From Smaragdicoccus niigatensis DSM 44881 = NBRC 103563 (GTDB taxonomy: Bacteria; Actinomycetota; Actinomycetes; Mycobacteriales; Mycobacteriaceae): a stretch of 64,000 nt of DNA. The DNA lies in the NCBI RefSeq assembly GCF_000380645.1, contig NZ_AQXZ01000018.1, forward strand, positions 434,001 through 498,000, given 5' to 3'. Positions 1 through 7,893 of the stretch are shown here, one piece after another (position 1 is the stretch's first letter; every line of letters starts with the position of its first letter). The notes beneath the pieces are model-generated. The model had not been told where the DNA came from. It searched no databases and saw only the letters and a program-made list of their open reading frames with translations. The position numbers and the translations under genes were made by a program.

Positions 1-1004
1 CGGGTCGCGATGCCTTGGTAATAGCGTTCGACGACGAGATTCATCCCGTCTAACCACCAGAAGCCACTGCATGTAAACGCTGCCGCCACAGCTAGGGCAC
101 CGACAACGGCCGGGACGATCGGTCGCCAGTTCCGGGTCGACCACAACACCGCGACGGCCGGAATGCCCATCAGGACCAACCCGTAGTTCAGATAAATCCC
201 GAAGCCGAGCAGAACGCCAGCGCCCAGCCCGGCCACCAAGCGGCCAGAGGTAGCGGCAACTGCGAGTAGGGCGATTCCCCACGCAGTGACAGCCATGAAC
301 CAACCATCCGCGGACGTACCTACCCAAATGGCGAGCGGCGAGAGTACGAGAAACGGCACAGCGGCGCGTGCCCACGACTCGTCACCGAGAGCGCGGAAGG
401 TCACCAAGACAGCCATCACCGCTGTGCTGCCCGTGAGGACGACAAACACGCCGGCCCATGATGTACCGGACAAGCCCAGTCGGTCGAGGACGACAAACGT
501 GAGGAAGGCGCCTGGTGGGTGACCCGATACGTGGGTTGTCCACGACTCCGGTTGGAAGTCGAGAATTCGGCTGCTGAACTCCCGCAGCGCTTCCCCCATG
601 CTCGTGATACGCGGGATGTCGTGGAGGTATTCGTTCGGGTCGGCAAACGGCGCACCGAACCCGCGTTGCGACGAATCGACGAAAACAAGGCTCACCGTCC
701 AGGCAAGGTAACCGGCCCAGGCGGCTGGCATTAGATGCCGCCACCGCAACCTCTGGGCGATATCCGGTCCCCACAGAACGACTGCAACCGCAAGAAGGAC
801 TGCGGGAACCGTTCCCCAGCCGACATGCGGCAGCCAGTCGCCGAAGATAGGGGCAGCGTGGACGTAGTTCTTGTCGCGGAAGTGTTTGCCGCCGACGAGG
901 CCAACTGCTGCCGCCGCCGCAACCAACCCCAATCCAAATGCGGCGAACAGGTAGTCCGCCCGCGTCCGGTTGCGGGGTGGTGCCTGGCTAGCTCCATCCG
1001 TCAT
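1..1004 (-). CDS. Polytopic membrane protein, 3' end outside window
   Basis: Starts at an ATG (1002-1004) and stays open for 334 codons to the left edge, so the C-terminus is missing. The first hydrophobic helix (about residues 19-37) is followed by a loop with a GGKHFRDK segment. Alternating hydrophobic stretches and polar loops then run to the edge, including an ESWTTHVSGHPPG segment. This layout resembles GT-C-like or mannosyltransferase-type membrane proteins of mycolata, but no catalytic motif was identified, so the function is unassigned. It is divergent from the methyltransferase operon that begins at 1189. Reading frame and start are firm; family is a guess. Confidence 0.6.
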   Translation of the reverse strand, partial: MTDGASQAPPRNRTRADYLFAAFGLGLVAAAAAVGLVGGKHFRDKNYVHAAPIFGDWLPHVGWGTVPAVLLAVAVVLWGPDIAQRLRWRHLMPAAWAGYLAWTVSLVFVDSSQRGFGAPFADPNEYLHDIPRITSMGEALREFSSRILDFQPESWTTHVSGHPPGAFLTFVVLDRLGLSGTSWAGVFVVLTGSTAVMAVLVTFRALGDESWARAAVPFLVLSPLAIWVGTSADGWFMAVTAWGIALLAVAATSGRLVAGLGAGVLLGFGIYLNYGLVLMGIPAVAVLWSTRNWRPIVPAVVGALAVAAAFTCSGFWWLDGMNLVVERYYQGIAT

Positions 1005-1188
1005 GTTTCCGACGTTATAGGGCTCGCGAAGCCATTGACGCAGGTCATGGGACCCGCGCCGATGACGTCATGGTTTAGTCAGCGGATTGGAGGGGTCAAA
1101 CTTGGGCCGCCGGTCCTAACGTTCGGACCATGGGACAAGCAGTGCCGACTTTCACATTCGCACCTCGCGGCTCGTTAGTGAACGGGGC

Positions 1189-1833
1189 GTGACCGTGCAT
1201 CAGGTACAGACGATCGAGGTGTACGAGCGGGCGCTCAGCGGTGAACCGGTGTGGATACGGGGCGCGGACGGGTCGATGGATCGATTGCCGGTCGACGTGT
1301 GGAGCGGTCAGCTAATCGGCCCCTTCGACTCGTCAGTGCTGGGCTTGTGCACCGGTCCGACGATTGATCTGGGCTGCGGACCGGGCCGATTCGTCGCGTG
1401 GCTGAGTGCGCGGGGGACTCCGGCACTCGGTGTCGATTCGTCGCGGCTGGCCGTGAACCTTGCGCGGAACCGCGGGGGCACGGTCCTACACCGAGACCTC
1501 TTCGGGGAGTTGCCGGGTGATGGCCGCTGGCATCACGTGTTGTTGATGGACGGCAACATCGGTATAGGGGCCAACCCCTACCGGCTGCTGAACCGCGTCA
1601 GCGAGTTGCTCGGCCCCAACGGCACCGCAATGGTCGAGTTCGACTCACCCGGTGTGGCCTGCGGCGTCCGGGCGATTCGCCTCGAGACCAGTACCGTCGC
1701 GAGTCCGTGGTTTCCGTGGGCGCGCGCCGGACTCGACGCTGCCCGCGAGCTCGCAGCCAAGTCCGGCTTGAGCGTGGTCGATCAGTTGTCCGATTCCGGA
1801 CGACATCTTGCAGTTCTGGAGCGTGCAGCATGA
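1189..1833 (+). CDS. Class I SAM-dependent methyltransferase
   Basis: A 214-residue protein starting at GTG. Motif I (IDLGCGPGRF, about residues 63-72) and the following acidic residue in GVDSS are the classical SAM-binding loop of Rossmann methyltransferases. A later LLMDGNIGIG segment fits motif IV. The substrate cannot be read from sequence. The stop overlaps the start of the next gene (ATGA at 1830-1833), so it is co-translated with a molybdopterin oxidoreductase. A methyltransferase next to a membrane molybdo-enzyme is a recurring actinobacterial arrangement, but its biochemical link is not established. Confidence 0.85.
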   Translation: MTVHQVQTIEVYERALSGEPVWIRGADGSMDRLPVDVWSGQLIGPFDSSVLGLCTGPTIDLGCGPGRFVAWLSARGTPALGVDSSRLAVNLARNRGGTVLHRDLFGELPGDGRWHHVLLMDGNIGIGANPYRLLNRVSELLGPNGTAMVEFDSPGVACGVRAIRLETSTVASPWFPWARAGLDAARELAAKSGLSVVDQLSDSGRHLAVLERAA

Positions 1834-2906
1834 GTACTACAGTCCGGGGTCCCGCGATTGCTTCGCGCGTGGGGACGGTCCTAGGCATCGCCATTGCGGT
1901 GTGTTTCACCACGGGGCTGCTGTCGCATTGGATTCAGAATCCGCCGGGCTGGTTTTATTGGCCCGCGCATCCGGTGTGGCTGTACCGGGTCACCCAGGGC
2001 GCACACGTCATCACCGGCGTGGCGAGTGTTCCGTTGTTGCTCGTCAAGCTCTGGTCAGTGTTCCCTAAGTTGTTCGAGCGGCCCATCATCAAGTCTCCGG
2101 TACATGCCGCCGAGCGCGGCAGTATCGCGATACTCGTCGGGGCGATGATCTTCGAACTCGTGACCGGCATCCAGAATGCCGCCCAGTGGTATCCCTGGGG
2201 ATTCTTCTTTCCGCCGATTCACTACGCCGTGGCCTGGGTTGCGGTGGGCGCGTTGCTGATCCACATTGCGGTCAAGATCCCGATCATCCGCGACGCGCTG
2301 GGCGAGCGTCAAACCGATTCCCGGCGGCGGACCGTCCTTCGGACCGCATGGATCGGTGCGGGAGTTGCGGCGGTTGCCGTGGCCGGCCAGTCGATTCCAG
2401 CATTGCGGAAAGTCTCGGTAATCGCTCCGCGCAGTGGCGAGGGCCCACAGGACCTGCCAGTGAACAGAACTGCGATCGCGGCCGGAGTCACCGACACTGC
2501 GCAGGCGTCGGATTATCAACTGGCTGTGGTCAGCGGTGACGTCGCGCGGGCATTCACCCGAATTGAACTTCAGACGATGGCGCAGACCAAGGCAAGTCTC
2601 CCGATAGCGTGCGTCGAGGGCTGGAGTGCGTCTGCCAACTGGGAGGGTGTGCCGATCCGTTCGTTGCTCGACTCGGTTGGCGCACCCCGCGGACGCGACG
2701 TCCGGGTGACCTCCCTCGAACGTGGCGGTCTGTATCGTTCGACGACATTGCCGGCGAACTTCGCCGATGACCCGATCACGTTGGTGGCATTGCGGTTGAA
2801 CGGAAAGGTTCTCGATCTCGACCACGGGTATCCCTGTCGCTTGATTGCACCCGCTAGACCAGGCGTCCTGCAAACCAAGTGGCTGTCTCGGATCGAGGTG
2901 TTGTGA
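1830..2906 (+). CDS. Membrane-anchored molybdopterin-dependent oxidoreductase (sulfite-oxidase fold)
   Basis: A 358-residue protein. The N-terminal 170 residues form a cytochrome b561-like membrane domain with several helices and His residues in helices (for example around HAVIH-like positions near residues 60 and 130). After a linker rich in A and V, the C-terminal 140 residues carry the sulfite-oxidase/YedY-type Mo-cofactor domain. The segment IACVEGWS holds the expected Mo-ligand Cys at about residue 261, followed by W-x-GV and a GYPCRLIAP stretch typical of the family. An upstream in-frame start at 1707 is rejected because it lies inside the methyltransferase; the ATG at 1830 gives the ATGA coupling. 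Electron acceptor and substrate are unknown. Confidence 0.85.
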   Translation: MSTTVRGPAIASRVGTVLGIAIAVCFTTGLLSHWIQNPPGWFYWPAHPVWLYRVTQGAHVITGVASVPLLLVKLWSVFPKLFERPIIKSPVHAAERGSIAILVGAMIFELVTGIQNAAQWYPWGFFFPPIHYAVAWVAVGALLIHIAVKIPIIRDALGERQTDSRRRTVLRTAWIGAGVAAVAVAGQSIPALRKVSVIAPRSGEGPQDLPVNRTAIAAGVTDTAQASDYQLAVVSGDVARAFTRIELQTMAQTKASLPIACVEGWSASANWEGVPIRSLLDSVGAPRGRDVRVTSLERGGLYRSTTLPANFADDPITLVALRLNGKVLDLDHGYPCRLIAPARPGVLQTKWLSRIEVL

Positions 2907-3376
2907 TGTCAGTGGGAATCGCGAGGCGTCGTGCCGAGTTGGACCGAACTGTGGTTTTGCGCGGACTGCTCGGTCTCGTGGGAGTCGGCGCGATCGCCTT
3001 CGGCGTGATGTCAGCGCTGGATCGACCGATTGCCGACCTGTTGTCGGCGGCGATTTGGTTCGGCGGTGGAATTGCGCTGCACGATGGCGTATTCGCGCCG
3101 ATCTGTCTGGCGGTGTGGTTTTTGGTCCTGCGGCGTCTGCCGGTGTGGGTATCAGTGTGCGGATTTCTTTCGGTGGTTCTGATGGTGCTCGCAATTCCAG
3201 TGCTCCCGCGGGAGAAGTCGCTGCCGAACCCGACGGTGCTGGACCGAAACTACGTACTCGGAGTAGGCGTGGCTCTGGCCATCGTGTGGACCGCCGGCAT
3301 CGTTGTTCAGTTGATCCGGTCCATGTTGAATCTGAAGAGGCGTGCCGTCCTCGCTACCGGTACCTCGGCACATTAG
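2906..3376 (+). CDS. Small integral membrane protein of the molybdo-enzyme operon
   Basis: A 156-residue protein whose ATG overlaps the preceding stop (TGATG). It has about four hydrophobic helices (residues roughly 18-37, 42-70, 80-100 and 117-140) and a basic C-terminal tail. No catalytic motif was seen. Tight coupling to the molybdopterin oxidoreductase suggests a membrane partner or anchor, but this is inference. Confidence 0.75.
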   Translation: MSVGIARRRAELDRTVVLRGLLGLVGVGAIAFGVMSALDRPIADLLSAAIWFGGGIALHDGVFAPICLAVWFLVLRRLPVWVSVCGFLSVVLMVLAIPVLPREKSLPNPTVLDRNYVLGVGVALAIVWTAGIVVQLIRSMLNLKRRAVLATGTSAH

Positions 3377-3787
3377 TTCTGTGCCCGCCGGCGCAGCCTT
3401 GTCGCAAGTCGATACCCAATAGTGCGAAGTGATGAGTTTTCTGATTCGCGCTGTTCGGAACGGCCACGACGGGCGACGCGTTCTATCGATTCGTGTCCGC
3501 GACGAAGAATCTCGTGTGCGGCTTCAATCTCCACTTTTTCGGCTACGAAGTAGGGTGCCAATCACCCAATGTGCCGAAACCCGAACCGCGCGTTGGTGCC
3601 GACCGTGCGACGAAGCGGGCGCTTCCGTCACTGTCTACGGGGCAGATTCCAGCAGTCGTCGCAACAATCACGGATACATGGTCCTTCTTACAGGCTAGCT
3701 AAATGCTGCGCCGAGCAGGACTTGGAGAGTTTCAGGTCGCGACCTTCGATCCGACGTACGTCGGCCGCGATCCGCTCGATCGGGGGG
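3377..3787. other. Gene-poor stretch, probably decayed DNA
   Basis: About 410 bases with no convincing gene. A 62-codon minus-strand ORF (3373-3561) starts at TTG right after a stop, has no Shine-Dalgarno sequence and has lower third-position GC than its neighbours. It reads R-rich and helical but matches no family I know. Plus-strand ORFs here are short and overlap out of phase. The stretch leads directly into a trmB remnant, consistent with decay or recombination scars. Confidence 0.4.
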
Positions 3788-4033
3788 CCGGCTGGTCACC
3801 CCACCCTTCGCGGCCCTCGCGGCGAGTCGCCTCCGTCCGGGGGGGGCGTGTGGCGGCTGGCCACCGACTGGGCCGACTACGCCGAGCAGATGGTGCGGGT
3901 GTTCGATGCCGAGCCGGGCCTTCGAGGGTGGCGTGGTCGATCGCTGGGCCGAGCGGCCGGTGACGAGGTTCGAGCGGAAGGGGACTGCCGCCGGCTGCGG
4001 CATCGCCGACCGGGCGCAGCGCGGATCGGGTAG
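3788..4033 (+). pseudogene. trmB: Frameshifted 3' remnant of tRNA (guanine-N7)-methyltransferase trmB
   Basis: Three consecutive fragments match the C-terminal third of TrmB, but in changing frames. From 3789 the reading is RLVTPPFAALAASRLRPGG. After an eight-G run (3839-3846) the match continues in another frame as WRLATDWADYAEQM and on to AEPGL. Near 3925 it shifts again to GGVVDRWAERPVTRFERKG. These are hallmark TrmB segments (the TDW-DYAE block and the PVTRFE-R end). No N-terminal SAM-binding part exists upstream, so this is a truncated, twice-frameshifted copy. A working trmB must lie elsewhere in the genome if the organism has one. Confidence 0.75.
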
Positions 4034-4034
4034 G

Positions 4035-4445
4035 TCAGCCGCCCCCGGCAATGTTGACCAGCCACGAGGTCCCGAACCGGTCGACGCACATCCCGAACTC
4101 GTCGCCCCACGGCTGGGTGGCCAGCTCGACCGTCACGGTCCCTCCGTCCGACAGCGCCTGCCAGTAGCCGCGCAGCTCCTCGGCGTCGTCCCCGCCGAGG
4201 CTGACCGCGAGGTTGTTCCCGGGCCGCAACGTCTCGCCCGGCAGCATGTCGGCGGCCATCAGCGTGAGGCCAGACGCTGTTTCCAGCTGACCGTGCATGA
4301 CCTGGTCTCCCATGCCGTGGTCGTCGGTGCCGAAGTCGCCGAAGTGGTTGATCGTGAGATCGCCGCCGAACACGCCCTGGTAGAACGCCAGGGCGGCCGA
4401 GGCATCACCCGCGAAGCTGAGGTAGGGGTTCAGTCGAGTGGTCAT
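4035..4445 (-). CDS. VOC / PhnB-like glyoxalase-fold protein
   Basis: A 136-residue protein. The N-terminus (RLNPYLSFAGDASAALAFYQ) and the G-D-E-FG-CVDRFGTSW-VN end are typical of the PhnB/3-demethylubiquinone-9 methyltransferase-like branch of the vicinal oxygen chelate superfamily. The two half-domains expected of a VOC monomer are both present, so the gene looks intact. Substrate unknown. It ends 2 bp from the trmB remnant, convergent with it; both may have arrived together from another actinomycete (inference). Confidence 0.85.
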   Translation of the reverse strand: MTTRLNPYLSFAGDASAALAFYQGVFGGDLTINHFGDFGTDDHGMGDQVMHGQLETASGLTLMAADMLPGETLRPGNNLAVSLGGDDAEELRGYWQALSDGGTVTVELATQPWGDEFGMCVDRFGTSWLVNIAGGG

Positions 4446-4873
4446 GGACCGACGATAGAGGGCTCACCAGCGAAGCAGACACAATAAAGAAGCAAATTCA
4501 TGTTCTTCGCGACGATGAGACGCGGCATGGCCATCGAAGAGAATGTCAGCGAGTGGCGGTTCGGCTGGGTGATCCGGATTCTCGTGCCGGTGCTGGGCTT
4601 CTGCGAATAACCAAGCTACTACTTAACATAGTGTCGATTATCGGTATTTACCTGACCAGGGGATTCGATCCAAGCGATCCGGAACGCACGCGACGTCTAC
4701 GCACATCATCACCGGCCACGCATTCCGAGCTGTCGTGCGTGGTTCGGTCCACCCGCCATGGTTCATAGATCACTCTCGGGCACTAGCCGTGCGATCGTCG
4801 CCATCGCACGTTCGACGACGGTAGCTTCGCCGGCAAGGCACTGGTGCTCCCACGCATCCGGCAAGCCTCTTTA
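4446..4873. other. Intergenic stretch with one short candidate ORF
   Basis: About 430 bases with no family-level match. A 36-codon plus-strand ORF (4500-4610) begins MFFATMRRG and ends in a hydrophobic run, which could be the truncated start of a membrane protein. It has no clear ribosome site. The centre (about 4610-4670) is AT-rich compared with the window. Nothing else can be supported. Confidence 0.35.
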
Positions 4874-4886
4874 CGTCACAGTGACG
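4874..4886. promoter_or_regulatory. 13-bp palindrome, copy at 3' side of DUF2231 gene
   Basis: CGTCACAGTGACG is a perfect palindrome around a central A. The same GTCAC-N-GTGAC core recurs at 5572-5582, upstream of the same gene. Two copies around one gene suggest a protein-binding site; the factor is unknown. Confidence 0.35.
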
Positions 4887-4907
4887 GAAAGAAGGATTGA
4901 AGCACGT

Positions 4908-5459
4908 TCACGCCACGTTGTATTCGACAACCGCCTCCGCGGTATTCGGCCGCTGCGCAACGCGCGCGCCCTGGTTGAAGACCAAGTGCCCACCGATCGC
5001 GCCACCGAGCCCGACCGCGCTCCAACCAAGAAGACCGAGCCACCGCGACGTCTCGTCGGCGCCAGTTCTGCGACGAAGGTAGGACGTGAGGAACAACGCA
5101 ACTCCAGCAGCATTCGTTGCTGCATGCACGAGTCCCACTCGGCGCTGCCGTCCGTCCAGCGTCGACCAGTCGGCCCACCCGGTCGTGATGACCGCCGGGA
5201 GCGACGCCAAGCCGAGGCCGATCATTCGCCGTGCCGCCCTCGGTTCGCCGCTGCGGTCGAGCACGATCGCTCCGGTCCACGCACCGATCGGAACGGCGAC
5301 CAGCGCCGGATGCGCGGCATGCCCGAGCCACTCGCCGCGGAGTATCGTCCCGGCTGCGCGGCCGTCGAGGATCTTTCGCCAGCGCCGTTGGATCAGGTCA
5401 CTCACCGGATCGAGCGCCGCTAACTCTTCCAGCGGTCGGAACGTGTCACTGAGATTCAT
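4908..5459 (-). CDS. DUF2231 family integral membrane protein
   Basis: About 183 residues from the ATG at 5457-5459; TTG at 5525 would add 22 residues lacking family similarity. The pattern WLGHAAHPALVAVPIGAWTGAIVLD, with H and P residues opening the first helix, followed by three more helices ending GGHLVFNQG, is characteristic of DUF2231. In actinobacteria this domain is often fused to, or next to, a Rieske ferredoxin and may handle heme or electrons; no Rieske partner is present here. Codon use resembles the host. Confidence 0.8.
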   Translation of the reverse strand: MNLSDTFRPLEELAALDPVSDLIQRRWRKILDGRAAGTILRGEWLGHAAHPALVAVPIGAWTGAIVLDRSGEPRAARRMIGLGLASLPAVITTGWADWSTLDGRQRRVGLVHAATNAAGVALFLTSYLRRRTGADETSRWLGLLGWSAVGLGGAIGGHLVFNQGARVAQRPNTAEAVVEYNVA

Positions 5460-5571
5460 TGTTTGGTCGTACCCGTGGGTCCCTGCGGCAAACCCGCTCA
5501 AGACTGACACGTCGGCCCTCCGCAAGTTCAGCCCCCCGCCCGGCGCCGAGTCGAGCCCGGGCTACAGATTT

Positions 5572-5582
5572 GTCACTGTGAC
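5572..5582. promoter_or_regulatory. Palindrome GTCAC-T-GTGAC upstream of DUF2231 gene
   Basis: The core repeats the palindrome at 4874-4886. It lies about 47 bp upstream of the TTG alternative start and 113 bp upstream of the ATG of the DUF2231 gene, a sensible operator position. The binding protein is unknown. Confidence 0.35.
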
Positions 5583-5709
5583 GTTTCGTCGAGAGGTCGT
5601 TGCCCACCGCTGCCGGAGCGCCGATTAATAGACCACGACCTTCTCGCGCGACAGGGTAAATCCACACCCGTGCCCACGTTCTGCACTCGGTGCCGGCTAA
5701 ATGGCCAAA

Positions 5710-5741
5710 CCGTAGTTTCCAGCGAAAAAACAACGATTCCG
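5710..5741 (+). repeat. Left terminal inverted repeat of Tn3-like segment
   Basis: Reads CCGTAGTTTCCAGCGA, a run of A, then CAACGATTCCG. It is the reverse complement of 12241-12269 apart from three extra A. It lies 68 bp upstream of the first transposase codon, the usual place for a Tn3-family end. Confidence 0.75.
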
Positions 5742-5809
5742 TAGACAGAGCCAGTGGCGGTCGTACGATGCTGGCGCTTTGACGGTCAGGGACTGCGGGG
5801 TGACCTGGG

Positions 5810-6658
5810 GTGGCGACGCGCGATGTGTTCTCCGAACAGGAGTTGGCGAGGCTGCGAAGCTTTCCGGAGATCACTCGCGCGGAGTTAATCCGCTACTTCA
5901 GTCTGACCGAACCGGACGAGACATTTGTACGTCAATTCCGTGGGCCAGCAAACGTTTTGGGCGCTGCCGTGCAGCTGTGCACGCTGCCGTGGCTGGGGTT
6001 CGTGCCCGACGATGTACGTACCGCGCCTAAGGCTGTGGTCGGTCGGCTGGCCGAGCGGGTCGGCGTCCCTGCGGCTTAGTTGACTGGCTATGCGGTGCGT
6101 GAGCAGACCCGTACTGATCACCTGCGTGAGATCCAGCGCTTCAGCGGCTGGCGCAGCATCGATGCTCCGGGTTGGAAGGAGCTCGATGAGTTCCTGTTCG
6201 CGCGGGCGATGGAGCACGATTCCCCGAAGCTGCTGTTCCGGCTCGGCTGCGACTACTTGTCCTCGGGACGGGTGGTGCATCCGGGTGTGGTGCATGTGCT
6301 CGAACATGTCGCGACGGCGCGGACCCGGGCACGGGCCGAGACGTGGACCGTGGTGGCGCATCTGCTCGACCCGCGGCGGCGGGCCGAGCTCGATGCGTTA
6401 CTTGAGGTCGATCCCGAAATCGGGCGCACCCCGTTGAACTGGTTAGGTGCCGGTCCCACCAGTACGAGCCCGGGCGCGGTGAAGGCGGAGGTGGAGAAGC
6501 TGGCAGTCCTGCGTCGGCTCGATGCGCACACGCTGGATCTGTCGATGCTGCCTGCGGAGCGTCGTCGCTTCCTGGCCGGGTTGGGTCGCCGGTTGACCGC
6601 GCAGGCGCTGTCGCGGCGCGAGCCGGAACGTCGCTATCCGATCCTGATGGGCACGTGA
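5810..6658 (+). pseudogene. Tn3-family transposase N-terminal part, nonsense-mutated and truncated
   Basis: Starts GTG-GCG-ACG at 5810 and encodes a DUF4158-type Tn3 transposase N-terminus (FSEQELARLRSFPEI, then YFSLTEPDE and QLCTLPWLGFVPDD). An in-frame TAG at 6077-6079 interrupts it after 89 codons. The same frame continues for 192 codons (VREQTRTDHLREIQ, then LFRLGCDYL) to a stop at 6658. Full Tn3 transposases are near 1000 residues and carry a DDE catalytic core; none is present. The break point near 6655 marks where transposase sequence ends and unrelated DNA leading to the cargo begins. Confidence 0.8.
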
Positions 6659-6833
6659 GTTCCCAATCGGTAGATGAACACGGACCGAATGCTGTGACGT
6701 CACGCCGGTTCGGATTCGAAGACTCGACTTCCGAGCTTCCATTGCGCCATGGCACCGGTCGTATAGACCGTGGTCGAGCGTCGATGATTCACCCGCAGAC
6801 GCGGTGAAATGTAGACGGCAGATACTCGGTATG

Positions 6834-7883
6834 TCACTGGAACTGGGTGCGTTTGTAGTCGCCGAACGGCTCGTCACGTTCTCGGACCGCGTCACGGAAC
6901 CCGGCGGTGGTGGCGTGTTGCTGAAAGGCGTATCCCTCGCGGGTGTGCCGGGAGATGCCGTCGAAGACCGTGCTAATCATCGTCGAGTTCGCGACCCCCT
7001 GGGTCACCAACGAACTGTTGAGGGCGAGTTTGACCATCATCAGCTGGTTGATCGGCATCGCCGCGATCCGCTCCAACAGATCCTCTGTGCGCTGATCGAG
7101 CTCGGCGGTCGGGACGGATTCCACCGCCAGGCCCCAGTCGGCGGCCTGTGCGCCGGACAGACAGTCCCCGGTGAGCAGGAGTCGTTTCGCGCGTTGATCG
7201 CCGAGGCGGTGCGCCCACATCCCAGCGGCGGGGATGCCCCAGACCCTGGTCGGTGGGTAGCCGATCTTGGTGTCGTCAGCGCAGATGATCTGATCGGCAT
7301 ACAAGGCGATGTCGGTGCCGCCCGCCACAGCGAAGCCGTGCAATTTCGCCACGGTCGGCTTGTTCGCATGCAGCAGGCTCGCGAAGCCGCGGTTGAAGCG
7401 GCTCATCATCGCGTAGTCGAGCATCGGATCCCAGGTGGTGTCCGGAGTGTGGTTGCGGGCCTGCACGACCGGATCGAGCACGGTACCGGCGGCGGGATGG
7501 GTGTCGGGATCGACACCCCGCTCGGGGCCGAACCCGTTTTCTCCGAAGGTAGACAGATCGTAGCCGCCACAGAATCCTTTTCCGCGCCCGGAGACCACGA
7601 TGACATGCACCCGGGGGTCGAGGTCGGCGCGTTCCACGGCGCCGGCGAGTTCGGTGGGGGTGTCCCAGGTGATCGAATTGCCCTGCTCGGGTCGGTTGAA
7701 GATGATCCGGGCGATGCGGCCGGTCACCTCGTAGGTCAACGTCCGGTATCGGTTGCGGTCGTTGTCGTGGCAGTGATCGTGGGTGGGAGTCGGGCGAGCG
7801 GCGAACAGGGAATCATCGCCGTCGGTCCAACCGGCCCGCCATGCCGCCGATGCGTCAGTGTCAGTAGTGGTGTTCTCCAACAA
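6834..7883 (-). CDS. Crotonase-family enoyl-CoA hydratase/isomerase
   Basis: About 349 residues. I chose TTG at 7881-7883 because AGGAG lies 6-7 nt upstream, just after the preceding stop; the longer frame from 7940 overlaps the dehydrogenase. Residues from about 50 carry the crotonase fold. The first oxyanion-hole segment is GKGFCGGYDLS and the second is HGFAVAGGTDIALYAD. Further conserved patches are GYPPTRVWGIP and LTGDCLSGAQAADWGL. The usual catalytic Glu pair is not plainly seen, so the reaction (hydration, isomerisation or hydrolysis) is open. It is last in the cargo operon. Confidence 0.85.
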   Translation of the reverse strand: MLENTTTDTDASAAWRAGWTDGDDSLFAARPTPTHDHCHDNDRNRYRTLTYEVTGRIARIIFNRPEQGNSITWDTPTELAGAVERADLDPRVHVIVVSGRGKGFCGGYDLSTFGENGFGPERGVDPDTHPAAGTVLDPVVQARNHTPDTTWDPMLDYAMMSRFNRGFASLLHANKPTVAKLHGFAVAGGTDIALYADQIICADDTKIGYPPTRVWGIPAAGMWAHRLGDQRAKRLLLTGDCLSGAQAADWGLAVESVPTAELDQRTEDLLERIAAMPINQLMMVKLALNSSLVTQGVANSTMISTVFDGISRHTREGYAFQQHATTAGFRDAVRERDEPFGDYKRTQFQ

Positions 7884-7893
7884 GGTGTAACTC

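Noticed and set aside
2055-3194. 379-codon minus-strand ORF
   Set aside because: Overlaps the molybdo-enzyme and small membrane protein antisense; no motif and biased composition.
4553-4768. 71-codon plus-strand ORF
   Set aside because: No ribosome site, mixed composition and no family match; the region is also unusually AT-rich in part.
6690-6760. tRNA-like stretch with TTCGAATCC on the minus strand, a possible attachment site
   Set aside because: The putative T-arm does not pair and no acceptor, D or anticodon stem could be built; treated as unexplained non-coding DNA.
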